A stretch of DNA of 64,000 nucleotides from JAUWKC01 sp035527845 (GTDB lineage Bacteria; Planctomycetota; Phycisphaerae; Sedimentisphaerales; Anaerobacaceae): positions 30,192-94,191 of the forward strand of contig DATKZT010000020.1 in the NCBI GenBank assembly GCA_035527845.1, given 5' to 3'. Below, one piece after another: positions 26,026 to 36,545 of the stretch. The notes below the pieces were generated by a model. It made no database searches. It was not told the DNA's origin and saw only the letters and a list, made by a program, of their open reading frames with translations. Both the position numbers and the translations under genes were made by a program. Each line of letters starts with the position of its first letter. Position 1 is the stretch's first letter.

Positions 26026-28119
26026 CTATCGCTCTTGTAAAGCCTCAATCAACCGGGGCGCCGTCTCTTCGGCCGTCCCCACGATATAGTAGTCACAATT
26101 CCTGAATATGGGTGCGTTCGGGTCGCTGTTAATCGCGACGATAATTTCGCTGTTGGCGACGCCGATCATGTGCTGAATCGCACCGGATATGCCGATGGCA
26201 AGGTAGAGCCTCGGACCAATTGACGTGCCCGTCTGGCCCACCTGATGCACTCGCTCGATAAAGCCCTGCTCCACGGCCGCACGCGACGCCCCCCTTTCAA
26301 CCTGTGCCCCGAGCCTGTCAGCCAGGGCCTGCGAAAGCGCCCCCACAAGGCGCTCGTAAGTGTCACGGCTCTGCATTCCCTTGCCGCCGCTGACAATCAC
26401 ATCCGCGCCGAAGTTCACTTCCCCCCTCCCCAGCTCGGTTTTCAAAATCTCAAGGCTGATATCGCCGTCAGATAGCTCGACTTTGTGTCGTATCACTTTG
26501 CCCTTTCGCGAGTAATCGGGCGCCAGCCTCTTCATCACGCCGGGCCGCGCCGTCGCCATCTGCGACTTCGAACCCTTCGTGCAAATGGTGGCCATGACGT
26601 TTCCGCCCAGCGCCGGGCGGGTCTGCAGAAGTATGCCGATCTGCCCTTTTCGCGAGCTGTCCCTTATATCCAGGCCGGTGCAGTCGGCCGTAAGCCCGCA
26701 GCCGAGCCGGTAAGAGACCATAGGCGCCAGCATTCTCCCCTGCGGCGTGGCGGCAAAAAGCACAATCTGTGGTGAATACTTATCAATGGCGTCGGCGACA
26801 ACCTTCCGATATGCCGTCGGGTCGAACGTACCAAGGAGCTCCTCGTCAATAACGTAGATATTGTCCGCACCGGCGGCGATTAATTCTTTGGTCATTCCCT
26901 CGACCCCGCAGCCGGCCAGACATACCCCTACCTTCGTCTCGAGCGAATCCGCCAGTTCGCGTCCCTTACCGATAAGCTCGAACGTCGCCGGGTGTATCTC
27001 ATTATTGCTGTGCTCGGCGACCACCCAGACCTCCCCCGTGTATGTCGGTTCCGTCAACCCAAGGCCTTTCAGCATATCCTCCAAAGCCCTCGTGTGGAAA
27101 TGCTCGCCGGCGGACTCGAGGATGGTCTTCTTGGTGTATTCGTCAATTTTCCTCGGGTCGGTGATGCCCAGCTGCCTCAGCTTGTCGGTGAGAATCTGGA
27201 AATCTTCCTGCTCCTTTTTTGTTCCTTCGAAGCTCCGGTCGAGCCTGTCGTGTCTCTTGGCGGGCAGGACATAGCGGCGTACTTGAGCATCGGAGTCTTG
27301 AGCCGCGTCGCTTTCTGCTTTGAACCTTCTCAGGATAATACTTGCAAGCGATTTTGCATCTGGGACTTGTTCACACTTTCTGCTGCTTTTGCCGGGCGGG
27401 AAGACGCGGATCACACTCGTCTTGGAGCCCTTGACTCCGATGTGGGGGGCGTTGATATCGTCAGCGGTCCAGCGAATGACCTGCAATTTTGCGGCGCGCC
27501 GGGTCGCGGCAAAAGTGGCGAAGAGGGGGTGCTCGTATTTCGCGACGGTGATTACGGCGGGAAGGCTCTTTGCTGTGACAACCTGGCTGCCGCCGCTGAT
27601 GATGCGGGTAAGCTCGAATCGGGCGTTTTTGTACTCGGCCCCGGTCACATAGGCGATGCAGGGCAGGTTTAGCTCTTCGGCGATCTGCGCGGGCACCTGG
27701 GCGGTGTCACCGTCTACGGACTGCATTCCGGTTACGAGGTAATAGTCGGTGTTGCCGTTGAGGAGCTCTTTGACTATTTTTCGGACGGCGAAGGCCAGCG
27801 GATTTGCGGTGGCGACGGTGTCTGCGCCGCCGAGCGCCCTGTCGGTCAGGAGTATGGCGGTATCGGCAGAGCGGCTGAGACTATATCTGAGGACCTCTTC
27901 GGCCATCGGTGGGCCCATCGTGAGACACACGATTTTGCCTTTGTTGTTGCCGCCGAGGTGTCTCATTCGGTTTGCCAAGGCGAGCGCCTGTGCGTCGAGC
28001 TCGTTGATTACGCTGACCAGGCGGCTTCGGATGAGGGTCCCACTCTCTGGGTCGAACGCATTATCGGTGATTTGCGTTACGTCAGGAACCTGTTTTACCA
28101 AGACTATGTAATTGCTCAT
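26026..28119 (-). CDS. etfBA: Fused electron-transfer flavoprotein, EtfB-EtfA in one chain
   Basis: 697 residues from the ATG at 28119, where the EtfB signature begins (MSNYIVLVKQVPDV); an ATG 19 codons upstream is less likely. Residues 1-250 are the beta subunit (CLTMGPP, TGMQSVDGDTAQVPAQIAEEL). After a charged linker of about 110 residues the alpha subunit starts at GEVWVVAEH (about 365) and ends with the FAD-binding signature: TGTSIGPRLYLAIGISGAIQHM, then NSDPNAPIF. The heterodimer is normally two genes. ETF collects electrons from acyl-CoA and other dehydrogenases and hands them to the ETF-QO encoded next door. Confidence 0.93.
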   Translation of the reverse strand: MSNYIVLVKQVPDVTQITDNAFDPESGTLIRSRLVSVINELDAQALALANRMRHLGGNNKGKIVCLTMGPPMAEEVLRYSLSRSADTAILLTDRALGGADTVATANPLAFAVRKIVKELLNGNTDYYLVTGMQSVDGDTAQVPAQIAEELNLPCIAYVTGAEYKNARFELTRIISGGSQVVTAKSLPAVITVAKYEHPLFATFAATRRAAKLQVIRWTADDINAPHIGVKGSKTSVIRVFPPGKSSRKCEQVPDAKSLASIILRRFKAESDAAQDSDAQVRRYVLPAKRHDRLDRSFEGTKKEQEDFQILTDKLRQLGITDPRKIDEYTKKTILESAGEHFHTRALEDMLKGLGLTEPTYTGEVWVVAEHSNNEIHPATFELIGKGRELADSLETKVGVCLAGCGVEGMTKELIAAGADNIYVIDEELLGTFDPTAYRKVVADAIDKYSPQIVLFAATPQGRMLAPMVSYRLGCGLTADCTGLDIRDSSRKGQIGILLQTRPALGGNVMATICTKGSKSQMATARPGVMKRLAPDYSRKGKVIRHKVELSDGDISLEILKTELGRGEVNFGADVIVSGGKGMQSRDTYERLVGALSQALADRLGAQVERGASRAAVEQGFIERVHQVGQTGTSIGPRLYLAIGISGAIQHMIGVANSEIIVAINSDPNAPIFRNCDYYIVGTAEETAPRLIEALQER

Positions 28120-28362
28120 AATCAATGTTTGGCAGAATCGGCCGAGCGGGTTGGTTGCGGCCTTTTTTTCGTGCATTCTGCTCGTGCACGTCTAAATGCC
28201 CGGACATCGCAGCTCTCAGGCAACTCGCAGCTTTGTCATGGCCGCAGGCCGTGCGGCAACCAAGAAGGAGCTGCGGCAGAGCACCAAAACCCATTATGAT
28301 AAGGTGAGATGGAGGCGGTGTCAACCAGCACAAAGTTGTTTTTTTCTGCAGTGGTTTGGGGT

Positions 28363-31300
28363 TCAAGGTTGCGGTTGAGCGGCTAAGTCGGCCTTGAGGG
28401 AAAACAACCGCAGCCTCATATGCTGGATCATCTCCTGCCAGCCGGCAGATGTGGCAAATTCAAGGGCCTTCTCGGCCGTAGCCACGGCCTCCTCAAGCCG
28501 CCCCGCCGCAACATATACGTCGATAAGGGCCTCCAACATTTGAATTCGTCTGTAGTGGCTGATGGGTCCTGCCTGTTCAGTAAGCCGCAGCATTTGCTCA
28601 TATTCTTCAATGGCGCTGTCGAAATGTCCCAGCTTGAACAGAACAAAACCCAGGTCGAAGTGGGCTTCCGGGTCGTCCGGGGCAAATTCCACCGCCCGCC
28701 GGGCAGCCGTTAGAGCGCCTTCCATATCTCCCTGATCCTGCCTTGTATTGACAATGATCATCCATGCCGTGGCCGACTTAGAGTCGATCTCGAGTATCTT
28801 CAGGGCAAGCTCCAGAGCTTTGTCCGGATGTCCCGACTCTATCATTGCGACGCCTTCAAGGTAAAGACGTCTTTCGGCACGTTCCTTCGCATTGAGTAGG
28901 GCCCCATAATTCGGCAAGAGATCCAATCCCCTCAGGCAATACTGCAGCTTCTCAAGGCTTTTCTCGGCGCCCTCCGACTTGAACAAGTAGCCTGAAGCCT
29001 CGTAAACCCGCCTGTAGCTTTCAAGCCATTTGCTCTTCTGCTCTTCGCTGAAACCCGCCCAGTCAATATGTTTGTAGACGGAATCTGCTCGAACATTCGT
29101 GACAAAGTGTTTTAAGATCACGTTTTCAGGCGCCCTTCCTTCCGTGGTGAACTCCACGAAAGGCCGATAGTCGCTGTTAATCGAAAACCCCTCGACCACT
29201 TGCCTTAAATCTTCCTCATCTGCGATGTAACAACTCAGCACATCAACACTGTTTTTGATAGCTATCTTGGACAAACTCTCCCCCACACCATCTTTGAGCA
29301 ACTCGTTCTCAATGTGCCTCGGCGAGAAATATTGCTGCTCTTCAGAGCCGACTATCAGAACCAACGGGGCCGGGTTGACGGTGGGGTACCATATCGTAAC
29401 GTGAGGGAAAACCTCCATCAGCGTGCCGATGATGCTGCGAAAGACGGAAATCGGCATGTCATAGGTGGGAAGCCAGGACATAATTATGCCGTTTTCATTC
29501 AAGTGCTCCTTCGCACTTTCGAAATACTCCTTGGCGTAAAGAGACGCATTTTCAGCGAAATCCCGCGGGTGAATGGAGTCATTGACAATCACGTCGTAAG
29601 TGTGGTCGGTCAAATGAATATAGTTTTTAGCGTCCATATATATCATGTTTATTTCCTGGTTGAGCCTGTCTCCGAGGTTAAGGTGTCTGAAGAACTTCAG
29701 CGCCACCTCAACCACCTCCGGAGCAATCTCAGCACAGTCAACCTTTTCAAGCCTGTGCCAGGAAAGACAAGCGGTGGTTTCTCCCGACCCGAAACCGACC
29801 GACAGCACTCTTTTTGCCCTCTTGTTCAGCAGAATTCCGAAATGTCCGAGTATCTTCTGGTCGCCACGTGCGGAATAGCTGTCGCCCGCTATGTCCTGTC
29901 CCGACGAACGAAGCTGCAAAGAGCCTTCCTCGGTATCTCTGTGCACGGAAACGGTGGTGGTAACTCCCTCCTTCACCGCCACGAGCTGCAAATCCGGAAT
30001 GGAGGGGTTTATCCTGACCACGACGCTGAACAAATTAGCCGGTGTCTTGACAGTCAATATCGTCACGAAGAGCGCTAACGCCATGAGGCCCCATCTGATG
30101 ACGGCTCTTGCAGAAACCGAGAATGCGAGCGACATAATCCCCGCAAGCCATACTCCGGCCAAACCAAGAGCGGATATCGAGGACTGCACGCCCCACAAAG
30201 GGATGAGCACGAATCCCGTGACCAATCCGCCCACCACAGCGCCTGCGGTATTCGCCGCGTATGCCGTGCCGGTGGATTGTCCCACTTTGTGCATGTGATT
30301 TGCCCAGGCCTGCAGCGCTATCGGGAAACCTACGCCCATAACAATACTGGGCAACAAAAACAGAATGGTGCTGTGCACGAGCGGACCAACGATAAAATAT
30401 GAAGCTGGGACGCAGTAAAGAGCCGCCTGCGTTATCTTCTTCATGCGCACGGGGTTGGCCATCCAGGATATGAGCAGCGGAAGGTAAAAAACGCCGTAGA
30501 GTCCCAACAGCGACAGGCTCACAGCGAAGCCCACAGCAGGGGTCTTCAGACGTTTGGCCAGCCGGCTGCCGATACCGGCGCCGATGACGTTGCCCACCAG
30601 GTAGACAGTCAATACCCCAGAGAATACGTAAGTGAACCCGCCGAGCAGGTGGACGATACTGCGCATCCACAGCAGCTCATAGCCTATGCTTATCAAGCCG
30701 CTCATAAAGAAAGCCCCGACCAACAGGTAGAATCTGCCGTCGGAGATTCTTGTCGAGTGAACTTCACGGCTCGGGGCCGGGGCTGCCTCTTTCGTGACAT
30801 CGGAAAAGCGGGACAGAAACCACCCGCCGAATGCCACCAGCAGGTTAAGCACAGCAGCCACGTACAACGCACCCATAACCCCGAAAGCTCGTATCAAGAC
30901 AAACCCGGCCAGGAAGCAGCCGAGCGCGGCACCCAGAGTATTCAATGCGTAAAGCCTGCCCACCAAATGGCCGGCTTCCTTCTCCAGTGACGTGACGAAC
31001 CTGCCCAGCAGCGGCAGGGTGCTTCCCATCAGCATTGACGGCACGAGGAGTATCCCGGTCGATATTATTACCTGGACAAGCAGCAGTTGCCAGTGGGCCG
31101 GATGAAAGGCCCGGTAGAACCACACATAGACGGCATCGGCGACCTTCAGCAGCCAGGGCAGCGAAAGCGCCGAGATTGTCACCAGCGTTTCCAGCAGGGA
31201 GTACAATCGCAGGCGCATTCTTATGCGGTCCGAATAGCGGGCCATAATCACGGCGCCGAGAGCCAGACCCGCCATAAACACGGATACCACGATGCTTGTG

Positions 31301-31464
31301 GCATAAACCGTGTTACCGAGGGTCAGCTTGAGCAATCGCACCCAGACCACCTCATCAATCAGAGAGCATGCTCCGGATACGAAATAAATCAGCATTATCC
31401 AGTTGACACTCGCTCGCCTTCTGATAGCTGAGCGTTTATCGTGTGAACTCGATACTTTTGACAA
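28363..31464 (-). CDS. Transporter-like / spermidine-synthase-like / TPR fusion membrane protein
   Basis: 1033 residues from TTG 31464 (AGGACGG eight bases upstream); no ATG precedes the first helix. Residues 20-470 hold about twelve or more transmembrane helices in two halves with MFS-like loops. Residues 485-760 form a Rossmann methyltransferase-like domain of the spermidine synthase superfamily: VLSVGFGSGETTACLSW, VDCAEIAPEVVEVA, then YDVIVNDSIHP where a synthase has its catalytic Asp region. Residues 850-1010 are TPR repeats. Such fusions are common in planctomycetes and deltaproteobacteria but uncharacterised; polyamine synthesis should not be assumed. Confidence 0.85.
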   Translation of the reverse strand: MSKVSSSHDKRSAIRRRASVNWIMLIYFVSGACSLIDEVVWVRLLKLTLGNTVYATSIVVSVFMAGLALGAVIMARYSDRIRMRLRLYSLLETLVTISALSLPWLLKVADAVYVWFYRAFHPAHWQLLLVQVIISTGILLVPSMLMGSTLPLLGRFVTSLEKEAGHLVGRLYALNTLGAALGCFLAGFVLIRAFGVMGALYVAAVLNLLVAFGGWFLSRFSDVTKEAAPAPSREVHSTRISDGRFYLLVGAFFMSGLISIGYELLWMRSIVHLLGGFTYVFSGVLTVYLVGNVIGAGIGSRLAKRLKTPAVGFAVSLSLLGLYGVFYLPLLISWMANPVRMKKITQAALYCVPASYFIVGPLVHSTILFLLPSIVMGVGFPIALQAWANHMHKVGQSTGTAYAANTAGAVVGGLVTGFVLIPLWGVQSSISALGLAGVWLAGIMSLAFSVSARAVIRWGLMALALFVTILTVKTPANLFSVVVRINPSIPDLQLVAVKEGVTTTVSVHRDTEEGSLQLRSSGQDIAGDSYSARGDQKILGHFGILLNKRAKRVLSVGFGSGETTACLSWHRLEKVDCAEIAPEVVEVALKFFRHLNLGDRLNQEINMIYMDAKNYIHLTDHTYDVIVNDSIHPRDFAENASLYAKEYFESAKEHLNENGIIMSWLPTYDMPISVFRSIIGTLMEVFPHVTIWYPTVNPAPLVLIVGSEEQQYFSPRHIENELLKDGVGESLSKIAIKNSVDVLSCYIADEEDLRQVVEGFSINSDYRPFVEFTTEGRAPENVILKHFVTNVRADSVYKHIDWAGFSEEQKSKWLESYRRVYEASGYLFKSEGAEKSLEKLQYCLRGLDLLPNYGALLNAKERAERRLYLEGVAMIESGHPDKALELALKILEIDSKSATAWMIIVNTRQDQGDMEGALTAARRAVEFAPDDPEAHFDLGFVLFKLGHFDSAIEEYEQMLRLTEQAGPISHYRRIQMLEALIDVYVAAGRLEEAVATAEKALEFATSAGWQEMIQHMRLRLFSLKADLAAQPQP

Positions 31465-31799
31465 TCTAAACCGTCCTAAACCTTACCCCATATCAGGTTC
31501 CACCTGTGCACCGCCTGCCAAATCACTACGTGGCCGCGCCTCGTGAGAACCGGCACAAACGACCAAACTGCACCATCGCCGGCCCATCCGGTTTTTGCCG
31601 CCCAAAGGCCGACAGATATTGGCATCGTAAGAGTTGCACACTCTTAATGCAAACAGAAAATGAGTCCGCGGCAGGACGTCAACCATCCTCTTGTGCAAAG
31701 CAGATTTGGCGAGAAAGAGGAAAGGGGGAGAAGATGCTCGAATCCCGGGCCCTTCAGCAGCCTCAGCAGTCCGGCCAGCGGCGTAGGACAAATCGCAGA
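31465..31799. other. Intergenic gap, nothing recognised
   Basis: 335 bases between two minus-strand genes. No gene or clear terminator. The downstream gene's leader has AGGACGG before its TTG start. Confidence 0.45.
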
Positions 31800-34700
31800 T
31801 CAATTCAATCCTTCCTGATAAAGCTGCTGGATTTCTTCGGCAGACAAGGCCCTCTCGTATATGCGGACGTCATCGACAGTGCCGCAAAAATAGTCGCCTC
31901 CTGTGCCGCCGGCGTAGCCCGCATTGCATCCAATAACTGCGGGTTTGGTTGTGGAATTAATGGGACCGAGAAACAACTGAGTATGACCACTACGGAATCC
32001 ATCCAAGTATGCTTGCATTGCACTTCCATCCCAGGTTACTACTATGTGATTCCAGGCATTTGCATCTACAACAAGGTCTGTGAATGTTATCGCTGTCACT
32101 TGATCACTATTTGCCAGGAAGAATCGCGGATTTGCCTCGGCAAGTCTGACACCATAGCTGCACTCTGTTGTAGGATCATGCCATTTTGCCACAATGAACT
32201 CGCTTCCTGATGAGTCAGTTGGCTTAGCCCACGCCGCCAGAGTAATCTTATCAACAATAATCAGGCTTGAATCATTTCCACAATCTACGTAATCATCGAT
32301 GCCGTCGAGATCGAGTGCGTAGGTTCCGACGTAGCCTGGGACCCGGCAGGGGTCGCCCACGAGGTTGCCGTCGTTGTCGCCGGCCGAATCGTAAGCGGTA
32401 TTTCCATCGCCTTCGTCGAACTGCCACCAGCCGACCAGATACAGGTTGGGCTCGCCCCACGTGGTAAAGCTCCAGACGTCGCCTTCGGCCGTACCGGAGG
32501 CGCTCTGCTCATCGACGCGCCAGTAGTAAGTGCTCCCGTATTCGAGACCGCAGGGGTCCCAACTGTTGGAATCCCGGTTGCCGACGAATGCTTCCAGGTC
32601 GGTGGTATTGGCGTCATTCACGTCGTTATAGTCAGTTCCGAAGTACACATCGTGTGAAAGCGCGTATCCTCCCGGCGACCAGCCAAGGACTATATGCGGG
32701 TTTACCTCTGTGGCTCCGTCCGCAGGGTTGGGGCGAAATGCCTTCGGCGCCAACCCGTCCTGATAAAGCTGCCAGACCTCTTCGGCCGCCAAAGCCCTGT
32801 CATAGACGCGAACATCGTCAATAATACCATTGAAGTACACTGCTGGAGAGGTTCCGGCTGTTACTCTGCCAATTACGACAGGTCTGTTACCGCTTGAATC
32901 GGGTAGTCCGGGAGGAATTACCGCATTCTTCGCGGTTCCGTTGACATAGATAATTTGTGCTTTTCCATTCCATACGCCGACGGCATGATACCAACGGCCT
33001 ATGCCTGTGACGCCGCCGCTCAAACTAACATCCGTCCCTGAGCCATATTCCCAGAACCATCGAAGAGTATTATCAGCATCCCAAATGATAAACGCGTAGT
33101 TTGTGTTTTCGGGATCTCCTCTGAATCCCTTTGCCAACAAGTACTCATTATCAGGCACGTCTGCCAACTGCTCGAACCACAGAGAAACGGAGAACGGCTC
33201 TGTACCGTCAAACCTCAGTTGGGGACTGTCCGGGATTTCAACGTAATCGGCCACACCGTTGAAATCTAACGCACCGTCGATTTGGCCGGTCGTCCATTCG
33301 GCGCCGTAGATATTTCCGTCATTATTGCCTGCCGAATCGTATGCGGTGTTGCCCTCGCCTTCGTCAAACCTCCAGTGGGCAACGGGCAGTAACCACTGGT
33401 CTTCTTTTACGAGCCAGTTTTCCACGAAAATATGCAGGTCATTCCCATCAGTTTCGCCGCTAAGGTCGAGGTCGCTTTTTGCACACCAGGACGGGATATT
33501 GCAATCCTGGTCGCGCCAGTGTTCGGCGAACATCGCAAAGTCTATGAAGTTGACGAGGTAATCTCTGCTCAAGTCGGCCTTTGGCCAGCAGGGGGGATAC
33601 TGGCTCAGGTCGCTTGCTCGGAAGAATGCGGGCGGAGAGCCGTTGCCCTGGGACAGCCCCACGACCGCAGCGGTTGCGGCCAGGGCCGGCCAAGTGATGC
33701 GTATGGCGCCGTCGACAAAGAACAGCTCGATTTGGAAACTGCTTTTTGCATCCTTGTCACCGTAGAGAGGCACGTCTTCGAAGGTCACCGCCACGCGGTC
33801 CTGAAGCTGTTTGTAGGAAATACACTGCTCGTTTGGCGGATTGAGGTCGGTAAAAAGGGCGGAAATACGCGGCAGGTTGAAGTGATTTTGCAGCGATGCA
33901 GAATATTCGGTATCGCCCGCTCCGAATGTGATGTAGCCGTTGCTTCCGACGTAGAACCGATCATACCTCTGCCCATAGAACAGTACTTCGGCGGCTTCGC
34001 TGAGAACCACCTCGTCGAAGTCATCATCCCACAGCAGAACGAAGGTTCCGCCATTCGGATCAGTGGGCAGTTCATTCGCTTCTTCCCGGCATGCCTCGTA
34101 GTAAGCTGTCGAGCCATCAGGTCTGAATGTGAGTGAAAGGTCCTCAAGGTCGTTGTACCCGGCGCCGAACGATTCCGTGAAAAGGTCGGGCGGCCTGACC
34201 GTCAAGGTGACTGAACGCGGTTTTATGCTGTTGCTGTCTGTGTTCGTGAAGGTCACCGTATCAGCGTAGAGATTAGGCTCAAACAGACTGGACTCGGCGG
34301 AAATGCAGACATTAACGTCCGTCGTTTCATTCGGCTCGAGCAGCCCTTCGTTGGGCTCGACTTCAAGCCAGCTCTCGGTGTCAGATGTTGTCCAGCCTAC
34401 CGGCCCGGCCCCGATGTTCGTCAAGGTGTATGTCATACATGCCGGTTCGTAAGGCCCGCCTTTTGTGCCGCTCGAGTCGAATCCTTCGGCCGGGGTCACC
34501 TGCAGGTCGTCGGCAACGACACTCATCGTGACGGGCAGAACCGTTGTCGGGTTCCAGGGATCGCTTGAGAGAATGACAATCTCCGCTTGATACGTGCCGG
34601 GCGTCAAGCCTGTGGCGTCAAAGGTGACCATGACCTCATTCCAATCTCCAGGGACGAGCGTCCCTTCTTCCGGCTCGATGTGCATCCACGGCACTCCGGC

Positions 34701-36545
34701 TTCGAGAATGGCGCTATGGAGATTCAGCCTGCCCTGTGAAACGCACAGTCCGGCCAGCGTCGGGTCAACTGTGCGGAGCAGCGCGTCTTTGATCTCGTCG
34801 TTACTTAGCAGGGGGTTGAGCGACCACATGAGCGCACAAGCGCCGGCGACATGAGGCGTTGCCATGGAGGTTCCACTGGCATATCTGTACCCGCCGCCGA
34901 GCTGACAGCTCAATATGTCGCTGCCGGGAGCACCCAGGTCCACCGAAACGGGCCCGTAGTTGGAGAAGCTCGACTTATTGTCATACTTGTTGGTCGACAT
35001 TACCGAGATCAGGCTCGTGCTCTCATAACCAGACGGGTAATGTGGAGTGACGTCCGTATTGTCATTGTCATTTCCGGCCGCCGCCACAAAAAGCATGCCC
35101 GCGGCTCCTGCGGCGTCTATTGCATCTTTGAGGCCCTGACTATAACCGTCGCCCCCCCAGGAGTTGCTCGACAAGTTTGCGCCCATAAGGACGCTGTATT
35201 CTACGCACCTGATGGCATCATCCGTCCAGCCGCTTCCGCCAGAATCGAGGAACTTCAGCGCCATTATTTTCACCCTCCAGCACACCCCGGCCACGCCCTC
35301 GCCGTTATCGCCCACCGCCCCGACGGTTCCGGTACAGTGCGTACCGTGATAGTGGTCATCCATCGGGTCCCCGTCATAATTGCAGAAATCGTAGCCGTAA
35401 ATATCGTCGATGTACCCGTTACCGTCATCATCGACTCCGGGCGCCCCGTAGAACTCCTCTTCATTTCTCCACATATTTGTGGCCAGGTCGGGGTGGGTGT
35501 AGTCAACCCCCGTGTCGATGACCGCCGCTATGACCTGCTCACTGCCGGTGGCTATGTCCCACGCCTCCGGCGCATCAATGTCGGCATCCGGCGTGCCTCC
35601 CGTCTGGCCCGTGTTGTGCATGCCCCAAAGGTCATCGAATCTCGAATCGTCGGGAATCGTCGATAGAGCTTGTACCCGGTAATTCGGCTGCGCATATAAG
35701 ATGCCGCGGGCCCTGTTAAAATTTTGCAGCGCCCCGGCTACCGTCAGGCCCGGCGGCAGCTTCACCACACTCAGGCCCGGAACAATCTTGAAAGTGTGCT
35801 TTATGCTACCGCCTCCGAGCGAGCGCAGTATCTCACTTTTCTGCTGAGCGTTGTGCTGTTGTCCATTGGCCTTGGCTGCAAATCGCACGATCAGCTCATC
35901 CGGCTTGTAGGCCCCGCCGCCGACAACCGTAAAATCTCGCCCGCTCGGCACAGAAAAAATCTTGGTTGCTTCCGTTCCTAACGCCCCATCAATGCTGGCC
36001 TGCGAGTCCCCCGAACCGCTCACGGCCCGAGTTCGGATCAAAAAGTCCAGCGGCTCGATCCGGTCATTTCCAACCGTCAAGCTGTCCGTCAAAGTGCATC
36101 CTTCTATTACATTTACGTCAAGGCTGTTCGGGCTGACCCAGATACCTCCCGGAAAGGCCGCTGTCAGAATTACATCCCGCGTCTGTTCGCCTGGATCAAC
36201 GCTGTCAGTAAAAACCAATGTATACGTATGAATTCCTTCCGGCAACGAGTTTGCCTCCGAGTTTATGCTGACGGTCAGCGTCGCGGATTCATTGGGCTCC
36301 AACTCGCCCCAGTTTGTGGGGCTCAAATCCAGCCAGTCCGCCGGGAAGTTGACGCCCCAGTAGAGTGTGTTCGGCCCGACATTCTTTAGCTGATAGTCCT
36401 TTGAAGGCGGTGTGAACGGTCCGCCCGGCTCACCCGAAGACACAAAATCTTCCTCAGGCGCGATCTGCAAAACTGTGGCGAGCGCACCACCTGTGGAACA
36501 AACGGCCAATACCATGGCCAATACCAAAACTGCTTTGTTCTCCAT
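31800..36545 (-). CDS. Giant secreted subtilase (S8) with BACON-like, dockerin-like and two LamG domains
   Basis: 1581 residues; AAGGAGAGGGCAAA precedes the ATG and a signal peptide (MENKAVLVLAMVLAVCSTGG) follows. Order: BACON-like beta domain (about 29-130), a fervidolysin-type propeptide (about 213-290), S8 catalytic domain with D344 (AVIDTGVDYTHP), H400 (HGTHCTG), N492 (AAGN) and S560 (GTSMATPHVAG), further beta domains including a second SSGTKGGPY copy near 690, a dockerin-like pair around 1000-1060 (DLSRDYLVNFIDFAMFAEHW), LamG 1, a fibronectin-like module with HDVYFGTDYNDVN, and LamG 2. All catalytic residues are intact, so it is probably an active extracellular protease anchored by its carbohydrate-binding modules. 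Confidence 0.93.
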   Translation of the reverse strand: MENKAVLVLAMVLAVCSTGGALATVLQIAPEEDFVSSGEPGGPFTPPSKDYQLKNVGPNTLYWGVNFPADWLDLSPTNWGELEPNESATLTVSINSEANSLPEGIHTYTLVFTDSVDPGEQTRDVILTAAFPGGIWVSPNSLDVNVIEGCTLTDSLTVGNDRIEPLDFLIRTRAVSGSGDSQASIDGALGTEATKIFSVPSGRDFTVVGGGAYKPDELIVRFAAKANGQQHNAQQKSEILRSLGGGSIKHTFKIVPGLSVVKLPPGLTVAGALQNFNRARGILYAQPNYRVQALSTIPDDSRFDDLWGMHNTGQTGGTPDADIDAPEAWDIATGSEQVIAAVIDTGVDYTHPDLATNMWRNEEEFYGAPGVDDDGNGYIDDIYGYDFCNYDGDPMDDHYHGTHCTGTVGAVGDNGEGVAGVCWRVKIMALKFLDSGGSGWTDDAIRCVEYSVLMGANLSSNSWGGDGYSQGLKDAIDAAGAAGMLFVAAAGNDNDNTDVTPHYPSGYESTSLISVMSTNKYDNKSSFSNYGPVSVDLGAPGSDILSCQLGGGYRYASGTSMATPHVAGACALMWSLNPLLSNDEIKDALLRTVDPTLAGLCVSQGRLNLHSAILEAGVPWMHIEPEEGTLVPGDWNEVMVTFDATGLTPGTYQAEIVILSSDPWNPTTVLPVTMSVVADDLQVTPAEGFDSSGTKGGPYEPACMTYTLTNIGAGPVGWTTSDTESWLEVEPNEGLLEPNETTDVNVCISAESSLFEPNLYADTVTFTNTDSNSIKPRSVTLTVRPPDLFTESFGAGYNDLEDLSLTFRPDGSTAYYEACREEANELPTDPNGGTFVLLWDDDFDEVVLSEAAEVLFYGQRYDRFYVGSNGYITFGAGDTEYSASLQNHFNLPRISALFTDLNPPNEQCISYKQLQDRVAVTFEDVPLYGDKDAKSSFQIELFFVDGAIRITWPALAATAAVVGLSQGNGSPPAFFRASDLSQYPPCWPKADLSRDYLVNFIDFAMFAEHWRDQDCNIPSWCAKSDLDLSGETDGNDLHIFVENWLVKEDQWLLPVAHWRFDEGEGNTAYDSAGNNDGNIYGAEWTTGQIDGALDFNGVADYVEIPDSPQLRFDGTEPFSVSLWFEQLADVPDNEYLLAKGFRGDPENTNYAFIIWDADNTLRWFWEYGSGTDVSLSGGVTGIGRWYHAVGVWNGKAQIIYVNGTAKNAVIPPGLPDSSGNRPVVIGRVTAGTSPAVYFNGIIDDVRVYDRALAAEEVWQLYQDGLAPKAFRPNPADGATEVNPHIVLGWSPGGYALSHDVYFGTDYNDVNDANTTDLEAFVGNRDSNSWDPCGLEYGSTYYWRVDEQSASGTAEGDVWSFTTWGEPNLYLVGWWQFDEGDGNTAYDSAGDNDGNLVGDPCRVPGYVGTYALDLDGIDDYVDCGNDSSLIIVDKITLAAWAKPTDSSGSEFIVAKWHDPTTECSYGVRLAEANPRFFLANSDQVTAITFTDLVVDANAWNHIVVTWDGSAMQAYLDGFRSGHTQLFLGPINSTTKPAVIGCNAGYAGGTGGDYFCGTVDDVRIYERALSAEEIQQLYQEGLN

